Shown here piece by piece: positions 51,342-58,726 of a stretch of DNA of 64,000 nucleotides (its first letter is position 1; each line of letters starts with the position of its first letter). Where the stretch lies: the NCBI GenBank assembly GCA_965243525.1, contig OZ251568.1, positions 1,240,001-1,304,000 on the forward strand. The letters run 5' to 3'. The notes under the pieces were generated by a model. That model ran no database searches and had not been told where the DNA came from. It saw nothing but the letters and a program-made list of their open reading frames with translations. The stretch is from WTKD01 sp965243525. GTDB lineage: Bacteria; Spirochaetota; Spirochaetia; WTKD01. The position numbers and the translations under genes were made by a program.

Positions 51342-53051
51342 CTATTCGGATTCCAAGGATTCTGTCTCTGCGATATGTACTTGTTCATTTTTTGATGAGG
51401 GTATCCAAGAATCGTTTTTTTCTGATGAATGAAAGGATTGAATATTTCTGTAGGGAGTAGTGAGGAGCCGTAATTCTTCATAGGTATTTGATACCTTGTT
51501 TGATAAATCTTCTAGGGTATGCACTTGTTCCTTTAGGTTTTTTGAGCCCACTACGATATTTTCTTCAAGAGAACTAATTGATTTGCGCAAATTTTCATAG
51601 TTACTATAGAGCATTGAGTGATTGGTCGTTAATTTTTCATCGTTTTTATTAGAATTTTCAAAAACCTGCATCAGTGCATCATACATATACTTAAATTGAT
51701 TTTCGATTGAATTGAAATTATGCATGATTTTATCATAAGAATGGTCAATAGATTCTAAAGTGGCAAATACATCTAAGAATTTAGACTGAGTAGCTGTTAA
51801 TTTGTTGCAAGAATTGCTGATTTCATTGAGATGTGTCTCATATTCTTGCAGTTCTGACAGAGATTGTTGTGATTTTACGTTTGATTCTTTCGCCATTGAT
51901 TGCAATTCTGTGAGAATTACATGAATTGGATTGTTTTCAGGAAGTGATTGTGATCCTTCTATCGATACATTCATTGCAAGTAACTGCACTTGGTTTGTAA
52001 ACGTAGCGATGCTTGCAAGGCTGTTTCGGTGATGTATCAATGCAGTAAGCAAAGTTGTGGTTTTTTTCTTTATCGACTGAACTGTGTTCACATCTTGGGT
52101 ACTTGTCTTTTGCATGTTTTGGAATGTCGGAAAGAGATTGTTCTTCAGATACTGCAGATCAGTTACATACGTATGTAGTTCTGAAATCAAATTGTCACAT
52201 TGGTCACGCACAGAGTTAAAATTCTTGGTTGTTCCATACATGGTTTCAATTATTTGCCGTGAATTGGTGAGGTTTTCATGTTCAGCTGTCAGATCCTGCA
52301 TGCAAGAGCGAATAAGGGTAAGATCTTTTGAAAAAGCAAAGTTTTGCTTTTCTTTGGAAGTGTTGAGAACAATATCAGTAGTTTTTTTAACAACTCCCAA
52401 GTTTTTATGTAAGAGCGAAATGAAACGGGAATTTTGTTTATAGCTTTGTATATAGGGGATTATCCGGCTATTTAACAAAGAAGATAGCGGGTTAGTGATG
52501 TCTTGTCTGTGAAGGGGGAGCTGTGTTGGATTCGTTGTTGAGAACGCTGTTATGATTTCTGATTGGAACTTTCTAAGAGGCTTTATGATATACAGATAAT
52601 CAAGCAAAAAATTAAACAAAAGTATGAAAATACAGATAAACCCTACGAGTAATGTGCCTTTTAAAATTTCAGAATGAACAACATCCAGGACATAATCTTT
52701 TAGAAAAACGATTTGTATATTGTCATTACTGTAGATAATATTCTTTGCAAACATATTTGTTGTTTGAATTTTGGTTTCTTTTTCTAGATTATGTATTGAG
52801 ACCACTCCATAAGGACGCAATCGCCAGAGGAGGTTCTGAAGATAGGCTTCGTCTTCTAGAGAAGCAATTTCTATGCTCGTACTAATATGGGCACTTGTTG
52901 TTTCGACGTAGTTTTTGAATATTGCGTTATATCGGATGGCTACTGCAAGCATAACAAGAATGAGCACGACAAAGGCGATTATTGTATATTTAAGTACAAA
53001 TTGTGAAAGAGAAGATGGTATACTTCTTTGAGTAATGATTCCTTTTTTCAT
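51342..53051 (-). CDS. Chemoreceptor-like membrane protein with degenerate signalling tip
   Basis: A protein of 569 aa with the architecture of a methyl-accepting chemotaxis protein: transmembrane helix about 22-40, a small extracytoplasmic domain (about 41-130), a second helix about 131-157, a HAMP-like linker starting IIKPLRKF, and about 350 residues of predicted coiled coil. Residues 346-390 align with the normally invariant CheA/CheW-binding tip: IATFTNQVQLLAMNVSIEG keeps IA, TN, LLA, N and IE, and AKES closes it, but the Ala/Gly/Arg-rich turn (EAARAGE, GxGFAVVA) is replaced. It may not form standard receptor arrays. No che gene is nearby. The C-terminal 50 residues are Ser/Glu-rich without a clear CheR pentapeptide. 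Confidence 0.75.
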   Translation of the reverse strand: MKKGIITQRSIPSSLSQFVLKYTIIAFVVLILVMLAVAIRYNAIFKNYVETTSAHISTSIEIASLEDEAYLQNLLWRLRPYGVVSIHNLEKETKIQTTNMFAKNIIYSNDNIQIVFLKDYVLDVVHSEILKGTLLVGFICIFILLFNFLLDYLYIIKPLRKFQSEIITAFSTTNPTQLPLHRQDITNPLSSLLNSRIIPYIQSYKQNSRFISLLHKNLGVVKKTTDIVLNTSKEKQNFAFSKDLTLIRSCMQDLTAEHENLTNSRQIIETMYGTTKNFNSVRDQCDNLISELHTYVTDLQYLKNNLFPTFQNMQKTSTQDVNTVQSIKKKTTTLLTALIHHRNSLASIATFTNQVQLLAMNVSIEGSQSLPENNPIHVILTELQSMAKESNVKSQQSLSELQEYETHLNEISNSCNKLTATQSKFLDVFATLESIDHSYDKIMHNFNSIENQFKYMYDALMQVFENSNKNDEKLTTNHSMLYSNYENLRKSISSLEENIVVGSKNLKEQVHTLEDLSNKVSNTYEELRLLTTPYRNIQSFHSSEKNDSWIPSSKNEQVHIAETESLESE

Positions 53052-53056
53052 AATTA

Positions 53057-53085
53057 ATGATAATTATTATTACTTTCAAAGTCAA
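53057..53085 (-). promoter_or_regulatory. Promoter of the chemoreceptor-like gene, predicted leaderless
   Basis: Minus strand: TTGACT (53085-53080), a 17-bp spacer, TATCAT (53062-53057), then 5 nt to the ATG at 53051. The remainder of 53086-53227 is A+T-rich with no gene seen. Confidence 0.65.
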
Positions 53086-53227
53086 TTAAATTAACTTAAT
53101 TTATTTTTTATGCGTATAAAGAAAAAACGGTAATAATGATGAATCTATAGGGTAGTTTCAAAGGATTCTATTCAGGAACATCTATAGGATGATCATCAAG
53201 ATATATTTGATTAGAGCAGGATGGATT

Positions 53228-53309
53228 TGCCCGAGAGAGGATTCGAACCTCCACAGCTTGCGCTACTAGACCCTGAACCTAGCGTGTCTACCAATTTCAC
53301 CACCCGGGC
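53228..53309 (-). tRNA. tRNA-Leu (anticodon CAG)
   Basis: Class II tRNA with a long variable arm. Acceptor GCCCGGG/CTCGGGC, D loop AATTGGTAGAC, anticodon stem CTAGG/TCTAG closing loop TTCAGGG (CAG, codon CUG), variable arm TAGCGCAAGCTGT, and T arm GAGG/CCTC with TTCGAAT. Discriminator A, CCA not encoded. Confidence 0.95.
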
Positions 53310-53317
53310 TTTCTTTA

Positions 53318-53346
53318 AGTGTATGCCATACTGGAGGCGGAAACAA
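53318..53346 (-). promoter_or_regulatory. Promoter of tRNA-Leu
   Basis: Minus strand: TTGTTT (53346-53341), a 17-bp spacer, TACACT (53323-53318), then 8 nt to the mature 5' end of tRNA-Leu. Confidence 0.65.
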
Positions 53347-53383
53347 GATATGCAGACTAGAAAGAATGCAGTAGGATTATATC

Positions 53384-54226
53384 ATGCGCATTTTGTTTCT
53401 TGGTGAAATTGTTGGTCGTGGAGGAGTATACGCTGTGCGATATGGGCTATCGGGGTTGAAGGAATCTTTGGGCATTGATTATGTTATTGCAAACGGAGAT
53501 GGAGCGGTAAATGGTAGCGGTCTTGGACGTGATTATACCCTATACCTTCGGAAACTTGGCATCAATTTGTTGACGGGGGGGGATGCAAGCTATTCGCGAA
53601 AAGATTTTGTTGAAAATATTGATTCATTTCATCACGTGATTCGCCCTGCAAACTATTCGATACATGCTCCCGGAAGAGGAATTCGTTTCTTTTCAATTGA
53701 AAACAAGCAATATCTCTGTATCAATGTTTTGGGGCAGGCATGGCAAAATCGAAATATCACCAATGATGTTATTGCGACGTTTGACCGAATAGTTCATTCA
53801 TTGAAAGATCCGGTTCGAGGAATTTTTGTGGATATGCATTCACTTTCAACAGCAGAAAAACAAACCGTTATGTATGCCTTGAAAGGAAGGATAACTGCTT
53901 TTTTTGGAACAGGACAGCGCATACAAACGAATGATCTTCAGATTTTAGACGGGCACACCGCAGGAATTACCGATAGTGGTCTCTGTGGTACTCAGACGGG
54001 AATCATCGGTATGGAAGCTGATTCGTTTTTCAAAGCATTTCTTACAGGGATAGCGCAGCCACATAAGGCAGCGTTTCGAGACCTTGCATTGCAGGGAGTT
54101 TGGGTTGAAGTTGCGGAAGATGGACGATGTATAGAAGCAGATTACGTGATGCACCCTGTCCTAATTAAAGAAAAAGATCTTGCAAAAAAACACGGCAAAA
54201 CGCATTCTAATTCCGGCAATCGGTGA
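53384..54226 (+). CDS. YmdB-family phosphoesterase-like protein with degraded metal centre
   Basis: 280 aa, colinear with YmdB (TIGR00282), a binuclear-metal cyclic-nucleotide phosphodiesterase in Bacillus. The fold is clear: MRILFLGEIVG, YVIANGDG, LTGGDASYSRKDF, RPANYSIHAPGRG, VDMHSLSTAEK, GTGQRIQTND, DGHTAGITDSGLCG. But the ligands, by YmdB numbering, are D8 to Glu, E39 to Asp, N40 to Gly, N67 to Asp, catalytic H68 to Ala, H175 to Gly and H177 to Arg. Only the H150 equivalent (His152 here) remains. A normal dimetal site cannot form, so this looks like a pseudoenzyme or an enzyme with changed chemistry. TAGGAT (53372-53377) serves as a Shine-Dalgarno site. Its 3' end overlaps lipB, which is convergent, by 20 bp. 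Confidence 0.85.
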   Translation: MRILFLGEIVGRGGVYAVRYGLSGLKESLGIDYVIANGDGAVNGSGLGRDYTLYLRKLGINLLTGGDASYSRKDFVENIDSFHHVIRPANYSIHAPGRGIRFFSIENKQYLCINVLGQAWQNRNITNDVIATFDRIVHSLKDPVRGIFVDMHSLSTAEKQTVMYALKGRITAFFGTGQRIQTNDLQILDGHTAGITDSGLCGTQTGIIGMEADSFFKAFLTGIAQPHKAAFRDLALQGVWVEVAEDGRCIEADYVMHPVLIKEKDLAKKHGKTHSNSGNR

Positions 54227-54896
54227 TAATTTGAGTATAGGAAAAAGCACTCAACCCATGGTCGATATAGTCCTGTTTTAATTGTTGCATACTTGGAGGG
54301 CTGTCTGGAGCAAGGATGGTCTGTATGCTGCACATATCGGTTGGTTGGAGACCACAAGGGCTCAACAGAGAATACAAGGATAAATCCAATGAACAATTCA
54401 ACGCAAATCCGTGAATGGTGATCGCATCTTTTATTGCAATGCCAACAGATGCTATTTTTCCTGCTTGTGTCCACACTCCCGGATGATCCTTTTTAACATC
54501 GCTTGGAATACCATACTGTTTGAGCGTTTGCATAAGGCTGGTTTCGACGCCAGATACAAATTCCCTAATTTTGCGTTCAAATCCATGCAGGTTGAATATG
54601 AAATAGCCAATGAGTTGTCCGGGCGCATGTAATGTTGCTTGTCCCCCGCGTGTGGATCGGTGCAGGCTCACTCCATGATTCTGCAATGTTTTTTCGTTCA
54701 CCAAGAGATCGGTTTTTTTTCCACGGGTTCCCAGAGTGATGACTGGATGATGTTCTAATAGGAGTATGGTATCAGCGATGTGGTTGTTCAATCGTGCTTT
54801 GTGCAAGTATTGTTGCAGATTCCAGGCCTTTTCATATTCAAGAATGCCTAGATTGCGTACGACAAGGGTGTCTCGTGTTGTGTTTTGCATAATCAT
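54207..54896 (-). CDS. lipB: Lipoyl(octanoyl) transferase
   Basis: LipB moves octanoyl from acyl carrier protein to lipoyl domains, the first step of lipoate synthesis. 229 aa from ATG 54896. An in-frame ATG at 54890 (MQNTTRDT) is equally possible. Family motifs: LLLEHHPVITLGTRG, RSTRGGQATLHAPGQLIGY (His), GKIASVGIAIK with the catalytic Lys, HGFALNCSLDL and LSPCGLQ with the acyl-accepting Cys. lipA is not in the window. Its last 20 bp overlap the 3' end of the YmdB-like gene. Confidence 0.95.
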   Translation of the reverse strand: MIMQNTTRDTLVVRNLGILEYEKAWNLQQYLHKARLNNHIADTILLLEHHPVITLGTRGKKTDLLVNEKTLQNHGVSLHRSTRGGQATLHAPGQLIGYFIFNLHGFERKIREFVSGVETSLMQTLKQYGIPSDVKKDHPGVWTQAGKIASVGIAIKDAITIHGFALNCSLDLSLYSLLSPCGLQPTDMCSIQTILAPDSPPSMQQLKQDYIDHGLSAFSYTQIITDCRN

Positions 54897-54944
54897 TAAA
54901 GTATCAAAATACTCAATACCCTATTTTCTTTGTATTAAGCACAC

Positions 54945-54950
54945 TATACA
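54945..54950 (+). promoter_or_regulatory. -10 box 7 nt before pyrG
   Basis: TATACA ends 7 nt before ATG 54958, again a leaderless arrangement, but the -35 region (around 54922-54927, TATTTT) is poor. Confidence 0.4.
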
Positions 54951-54957
54951 ATACGGC

Positions 54958-56568
54958 ATGACGAAATATGTTTTCGTTACAGGTGGGGTATGTTCTTCCT
55001 TGGGCAAGGGGCTTGTTGCAGCAGGGTTGGGCTGTCTATTAGAACAACATGCTATTTCAATTTGCTTGATCAAGGTTGATCCTTATCTCAACGTTGATGC
55101 GGGGACGATGAGCCCCTATCAGCATGGTGAGGTATATGTCACCGATGATGGAGCCGAAACTGATTTAGATCTTGGAAATTATGCGCGATTTACGTCTGCG
55201 CCTCTGTCGCATGAAAATTCAATAACCACTGGACAGGTATACAACGATGTTATCCGCTCTGAACGAGAGGGACGCTATTTGGGACGTACGGTGCAGGTTA
55301 TTCCGCATATTACCGATGCCATCAAACGACGTATCTATGCATGCAGTGAAAACAGCAAGGCAGATGTCACCATCGTAGAATTAGGAGGCACTGTTGGAGA
55401 CATTGAATCCCTGCCCTTCCTAGAGGCTGTTCGACAAATCATCCATGAAAAACCCTATGGTGATGTGGTTTCGGTGCACCTTGTTCTGTTACCGGTGCTT
55501 GCAAACCATGAAAAAAAGACAAAACCAGCACAGCATTCGGTGCGGGATCTTCGTTCTGCAGGAATTTATCCTGATATACTTGTCTGTCGATCATCTGAAG
55601 CATTGTTGCAATCTGAGCGCAAAAAACTGTCGATGTTCACAAGTGTGCACTATGATTCAGTCGTCAGTGCACGCGATTGTTCAAGCGTATATGAGATTCC
55701 GCTCATGTTGCATGAAGAAAAACTTGATCAAATCGTATTAAACAAATTTTCACTCCCCCACACAACAGTAGACTTGGGTGCTTGGAGGGAGATTGTTCAG
55801 AGCATTCAACACGCCACAAAAACTGTTCGAATAATGTTTATTGGGAAATACATTGAGCAAAGTGATACGTATATCTCGGTTGATCACGCCTTGCAGCATG
55901 GGGGCATTGCCAATAAAGTTTCTGTGCAAATTGAGAAGGTAAATGCAGAAACGATCAGTGCAGAAACGGATCTTGATGCATTGTTCGATGGTGTTGCAGG
56001 GGTTATTGTTCCTGGCGGATTTGGCATTCGTGGAACTCTGGAAATGATCCGCCCAATTGAATATGCACGCTTGAAAAAGATTCCATTTTTTTCGATATGT
56101 TTGGGTATGCAAATGATGGTGATTGAATTTTCACGGAATGTATTGCAATTGCTTGATGCACAAAGCAGTGAGTTTGATCCAGAGACAAAGAACCCGGTTA
56201 TCAGCCTTCTTGAAGAACAAAACAATATTTCGGGCTTTGGGGGTACCATGCGGTTAGGAAAAAGTGATATTCTTGTACGCGAGAAGACCGCTATGCACAA
56301 GGCATATGGACAATCGGTTATATCTGAACGACACCGGCATCGATATGAGCTTACCCAACGGTATATCGACCAATTAGCTAGCCAAGGCATGCAGATAAGT
56401 GCGGTGAATGCCGAAACTGAACTTGTAGAGTCTGTTGAGTGGAAGGATCATCCATGGGGATTGGGAGTACAGTTCCATCCTGAACTACGATCGAAACCAT
56501 TCCATCCACACCCTCTCTATGTTTCGTTTATACGGCATGCGATTATCTATGAAAAAAATTCAAAATAG
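54958..56568 (+). CDS. pyrG: CTP synthase
   Basis: PyrG aminates UTP to CTP with glutamine and ATP, 536 aa from ATG 54958. A frame open to 54766 runs antisense through lipB and is ignored. The synthetase domain begins KYVFVTGGVCSSLGKGLVAA (P-loop), then KVDPYLNVDAGTMSPYQHGEVYVTDDGAETDLDLG, VQVIPHITDAI and ELGGTVGDIES. The glutaminase domain has VPGGFGIRG, the nucleophile Cys in FSICLGMQMM, and the C-terminal His-Glu pair in VQFHPELRSKP. It overlaps lptC by 20 bp. Confidence 0.96.
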   Translation: MTKYVFVTGGVCSSLGKGLVAAGLGCLLEQHAISICLIKVDPYLNVDAGTMSPYQHGEVYVTDDGAETDLDLGNYARFTSAPLSHENSITTGQVYNDVIRSEREGRYLGRTVQVIPHITDAIKRRIYACSENSKADVTIVELGGTVGDIESLPFLEAVRQIIHEKPYGDVVSVHLVLLPVLANHEKKTKPAQHSVRDLRSAGIYPDILVCRSSEALLQSERKKLSMFTSVHYDSVVSARDCSSVYEIPLMLHEEKLDQIVLNKFSLPHTTVDLGAWREIVQSIQHATKTVRIMFIGKYIEQSDTYISVDHALQHGGIANKVSVQIEKVNAETISAETDLDALFDGVAGVIVPGGFGIRGTLEMIRPIEYARLKKIPFFSICLGMQMMVIEFSRNVLQLLDAQSSEFDPETKNPVISLLEEQNNISGFGGTMRLGKSDILVREKTAMHKAYGQSVISERHRHRYELTQRYIDQLASQGMQISAVNAETELVESVEWKDHPWGLGVQFHPELRSKPFHPHPLYVSFIRHAIIYEKNSK

Positions 56569-57106
56569 TAAAACAGTTAGTTTTCTTTCTTTTTTTCTTA
56601 TCCTTCTAGGCAGTTGTACGGTGAGCTTTGATGAAGAGATTCTTAGCAGTGAATTTGACCTGTCTGTTCCCGAGTTAATTATCTATAAAGGGACGATTCG
56701 TCAGGTCGAAGATCAGCTACGTATTATTTCTGTGGAAAAGGCAGCGTTTTTTACAAAAGAAAACCGTCAAGAAATTGATAAGGCGGATATTGAAGAATAT
56801 CGTGATGGCGTGTTGTCTTTGAAAGCACAAGCTGACAAGGTAACACTTCATGCTAAAACAAATGATGTGCGTATGTCGGGCAATATTTTAGTTCGACTTG
56901 AAGAGGAGGGAGCAACAATTTTTGGTGATAATTTTTCATGGATTGATGCAGATAATGAGCTAACAAGTTCCCCGGAGGATGAAGTACGCCTCCTCAAGGA
57001 TGACGGTTCAGAGATAACAGGAAAAGATATTGTAGTTGATGGAGATTCGCAGACGGTTGAATTTCGAGGGGGAGCATCAGGGGTATTGTTTACTGAGGGT
57101 GACTAA
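56549..57106 (+). CDS. lptC: LptC-like periplasmic lipoprotein
   Basis: Predicted inner-membrane-attached link of an Lpt bridge, 185 aa from ATG 56549. A frame to 56435 would lie inside pyrG. The N-terminus is a lipoprotein-type signal (SFLSFFLILLGSC, Cys about 21) rather than the single helix of E. coli LptC. The mature part is a beta-jellyroll of regularly spaced strands: LIIYKGTIRQVEDQLRIISVEKAAFF, LSLKAQADKVTLHAKTNDVRMSGNI and ITGKDIVVDGDSQTVEFRGG. The start overlaps pyrG by 20 bp. lptA follows after 3 bp and lptB after that, which supports the assignment. Confidence 0.75.
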   Translation: MKKIQNSKTVSFLSFFLILLGSCTVSFDEEILSSEFDLSVPELIIYKGTIRQVEDQLRIISVEKAAFFTKENRQEIDKADIEEYRDGVLSLKAQADKVTLHAKTNDVRMSGNILVRLEEEGATIFGDNFSWIDADNELTSSPEDEVRLLKDDGSEITGKDIVVDGDSQTVEFRGGASGVLFTEGD

Positions 57107-57109
57107 ATT

Positions 57110-57898
57110 ATGATGCAAAAAATAAAATTTTATAGATACATATTCATGGTGATTTTCTTAATGGGAACAGTTTTTATGCTCTCCGCACAAGTTGAGAACC
57201 CATCTGGAATTAATGACGAATCAGAAACAAATGCAACTACAGATGAAGATTCATCTGAGAAGGATGGCTTTCAGTTTACGGGTGATCGAACCGCCGTAAA
57301 CCTCAGTGAGGGGCGAGAATATACAGTCTTGTCGGGGAATGCAGTTGTTGAATCGGGAACTATCCTGCTTAGGGCTCAGGAAATCGAGCTATACGGTGAT
57401 GATTTTCAGTATGTGACCTGCAAGGGAGATGTGCATTTTGTTGATACGTCCAATGGGTTAGACTTGCAAGCGCAAGAACTTTTTTTTGATCGTCAATCTG
57501 AAGACGCGCGTGCAGCAGGAAGAGTTGTTCTTGACGATGCAAAAAATAATCTGATTGCTCATGCAAGTAGCATTGAAATATTTGATAATTCAAATAAAAT
57601 CTTGTTTAAGATAGGGGTGAGAATTGTTCAGGATGACCTTTTTGTACGTTCTGAACTCATTGTGTATAATCGCAACACTGAGGAGCTTCGTCTCGAAGGA
57701 TTTCCTTCAGTGATTTGGGGAGAAGATCGCTATCAAGCATTGGCAATGAATATTAATCTGAACACAGAAGAAGTTGAGTTGGTTGGCCAGGTTCGTGGGA
57801 GTATAGTTACCGATGGGAATGCCTCGCCACCGCAGGATGCACCAGCACCGTCGAATACAAATTTGTCTTCATCAGATAATGAAGAGAATGATAACTAA
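57110..57898 (+). CDS. lptA: LptA/OstA-family periplasmic protein
   Basis: Predicted periplasmic bridge subunit, 262 aa. It has a signal peptide (MVIFLMGTVFMLSA, cleavage near residue 26) and an acidic, Ser/Glu/Asp-rich linker (about 28-52). The OstA-type beta-jellyroll runs from GFQFTGDRTAVNLSEGREYTVLSGNAVVESG to about residue 235, with repeats of the form aqeiely.dd...v.akGdV (ILLRAQEIELYGDD, CKGDVHFVD). The C-terminal tail (PPQDAPAPSNTNLSSSDNE) is low-complexity. It is larger than E. coli LptA (185 aa). Between lptC (3 bp) and lptB (28 bp). Confidence 0.8.
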   Translation: MMQKIKFYRYIFMVIFLMGTVFMLSAQVENPSGINDESETNATTDEDSSEKDGFQFTGDRTAVNLSEGREYTVLSGNAVVESGTILLRAQEIELYGDDFQYVTCKGDVHFVDTSNGLDLQAQELFFDRQSEDARAAGRVVLDDAKNNLIAHASSIEIFDNSNKILFKIGVRIVQDDLFVRSELIVYNRNTEELRLEGFPSVIWGEDRYQALAMNINLNTEEVELVGQVRGSIVTDGNASPPQDAPAPSNTNLSSSDNEENDN

Positions 57899-57926
57899 TT
57901 TAATAGGAATACTGCAATAAAACATT

Positions 57927-58673
57927 ATGGATAGAGTAAGCACAAGAAACAAAAGTATTTTACGCATTGGAACAATCCACAAGCGATTTGGAAAAAAGCA
58001 TGCGGTTAAGGGTATCAGCTTTTCCATGCGAACAGGGGAAGTGGTTGGCTTGCTTGGACCGAATGGTGCTGGAAAGACGACCTTGTTTTATATGGTTGTG
58101 GGCTTTGTTCAGCCGAATGCGGGTAATATATACCTCAACGGTGTCGATATAACGCGCATGCCGATGTATCGAAGAGCTCGCTCAGGGATTTCGTATCTGC
58201 CACAAGAACCGTCGGTATTTCGCAAGCTTACTGTGGAGCAAAATATCTGGGCAGTTCTCGAAGTCAGAAAGGATATCCCAAGAGAAGAAAAGCTGTTTCT
58301 AAAACGTTCCTTGCTCAAGGAATTGGGTATCTATGAAAAACGAAAGCAGCGTGCTTATACATTGTCTGGAGGTGAGCGCAGGCGAACTGAGATCGCTCGG
58401 GCATTGGCAACCAATCCCGTTTTTTTGCTGTTGGATGAACCATTTACGGGAATTGACCCTCGTGCTCGTTCTGAAATAAAGAAAATTATCGCAGATCTTG
58501 GTCGAAAGGGTATCGGTGTTTTGATTACCGATCACAATGAACGAGACACCATGGACATTACGCACCGTTGTTTTATTATCTACGAAGGCAATATTGTTGT
58601 TTCAGGAACGCAAGAAGAACTCATGTATAATGAGGTTGCACGAAAACTCTATCTTGGCGATATAGTCGAATAA
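57927..58673 (+). CDS. lptB: Lpt-type ABC transporter ATPase
   Basis: The ATPase that powers lipid extraction for the Lpt bridge, 248 aa. Walker A GPNGAGKTT (about 44-52), Q-loop in SYLPQEPSVFRKLTVEQN, which is the LptB-specific form, signature LSGGERRR, Walker B VFLLLDEPFTGIDP, and H-loop ITDHNERDT, close to the LptB motif LTDHNVRET. The membrane partners LptF/LptG are not in the window. The start is weakly supported: TAGGAA (57903-57908) is too distant. metZ follows after 53 bp. Confidence 0.93.
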   Translation: MDRVSTRNKSILRIGTIHKRFGKKHAVKGISFSMRTGEVVGLLGPNGAGKTTLFYMVVGFVQPNAGNIYLNGVDITRMPMYRRARSGISYLPQEPSVFRKLTVEQNIWAVLEVRKDIPREEKLFLKRSLLKELGIYEKRKQRAYTLSGGERRRTEIARALATNPVFLLLDEPFTGIDPRARSEIKKIIADLGRKGIGVLITDHNERDTMDITHRCFIIYEGNIVVSGTQEELMYNEVARKLYLGDIVE

Positions 58674-58693
58674 ATTTGCCATTTTAGTTGACG

Positions 58694-58722
58694 TTGCTGT
58701 ATTCTTCTTCGTAGCATATAAC
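58694..58722 (+). promoter_or_regulatory. Promoter of metZ, predicted leaderless
   Basis: TTGCTG (58694-58699), a 17-bp spacer, TATAAC (58717-58722), then 4 nt to ATG 58727. A TTGACG also lies at 58688-58693. Confidence 0.5.
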
Positions 58723-58726
58723 GACT

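Noticed and set aside
54766..54957. 64-residue N-terminal extension of CTP synthase
   Set aside because: Antisense to lipB. CTP synthases begin with the P-loop strand at ATG 54958.
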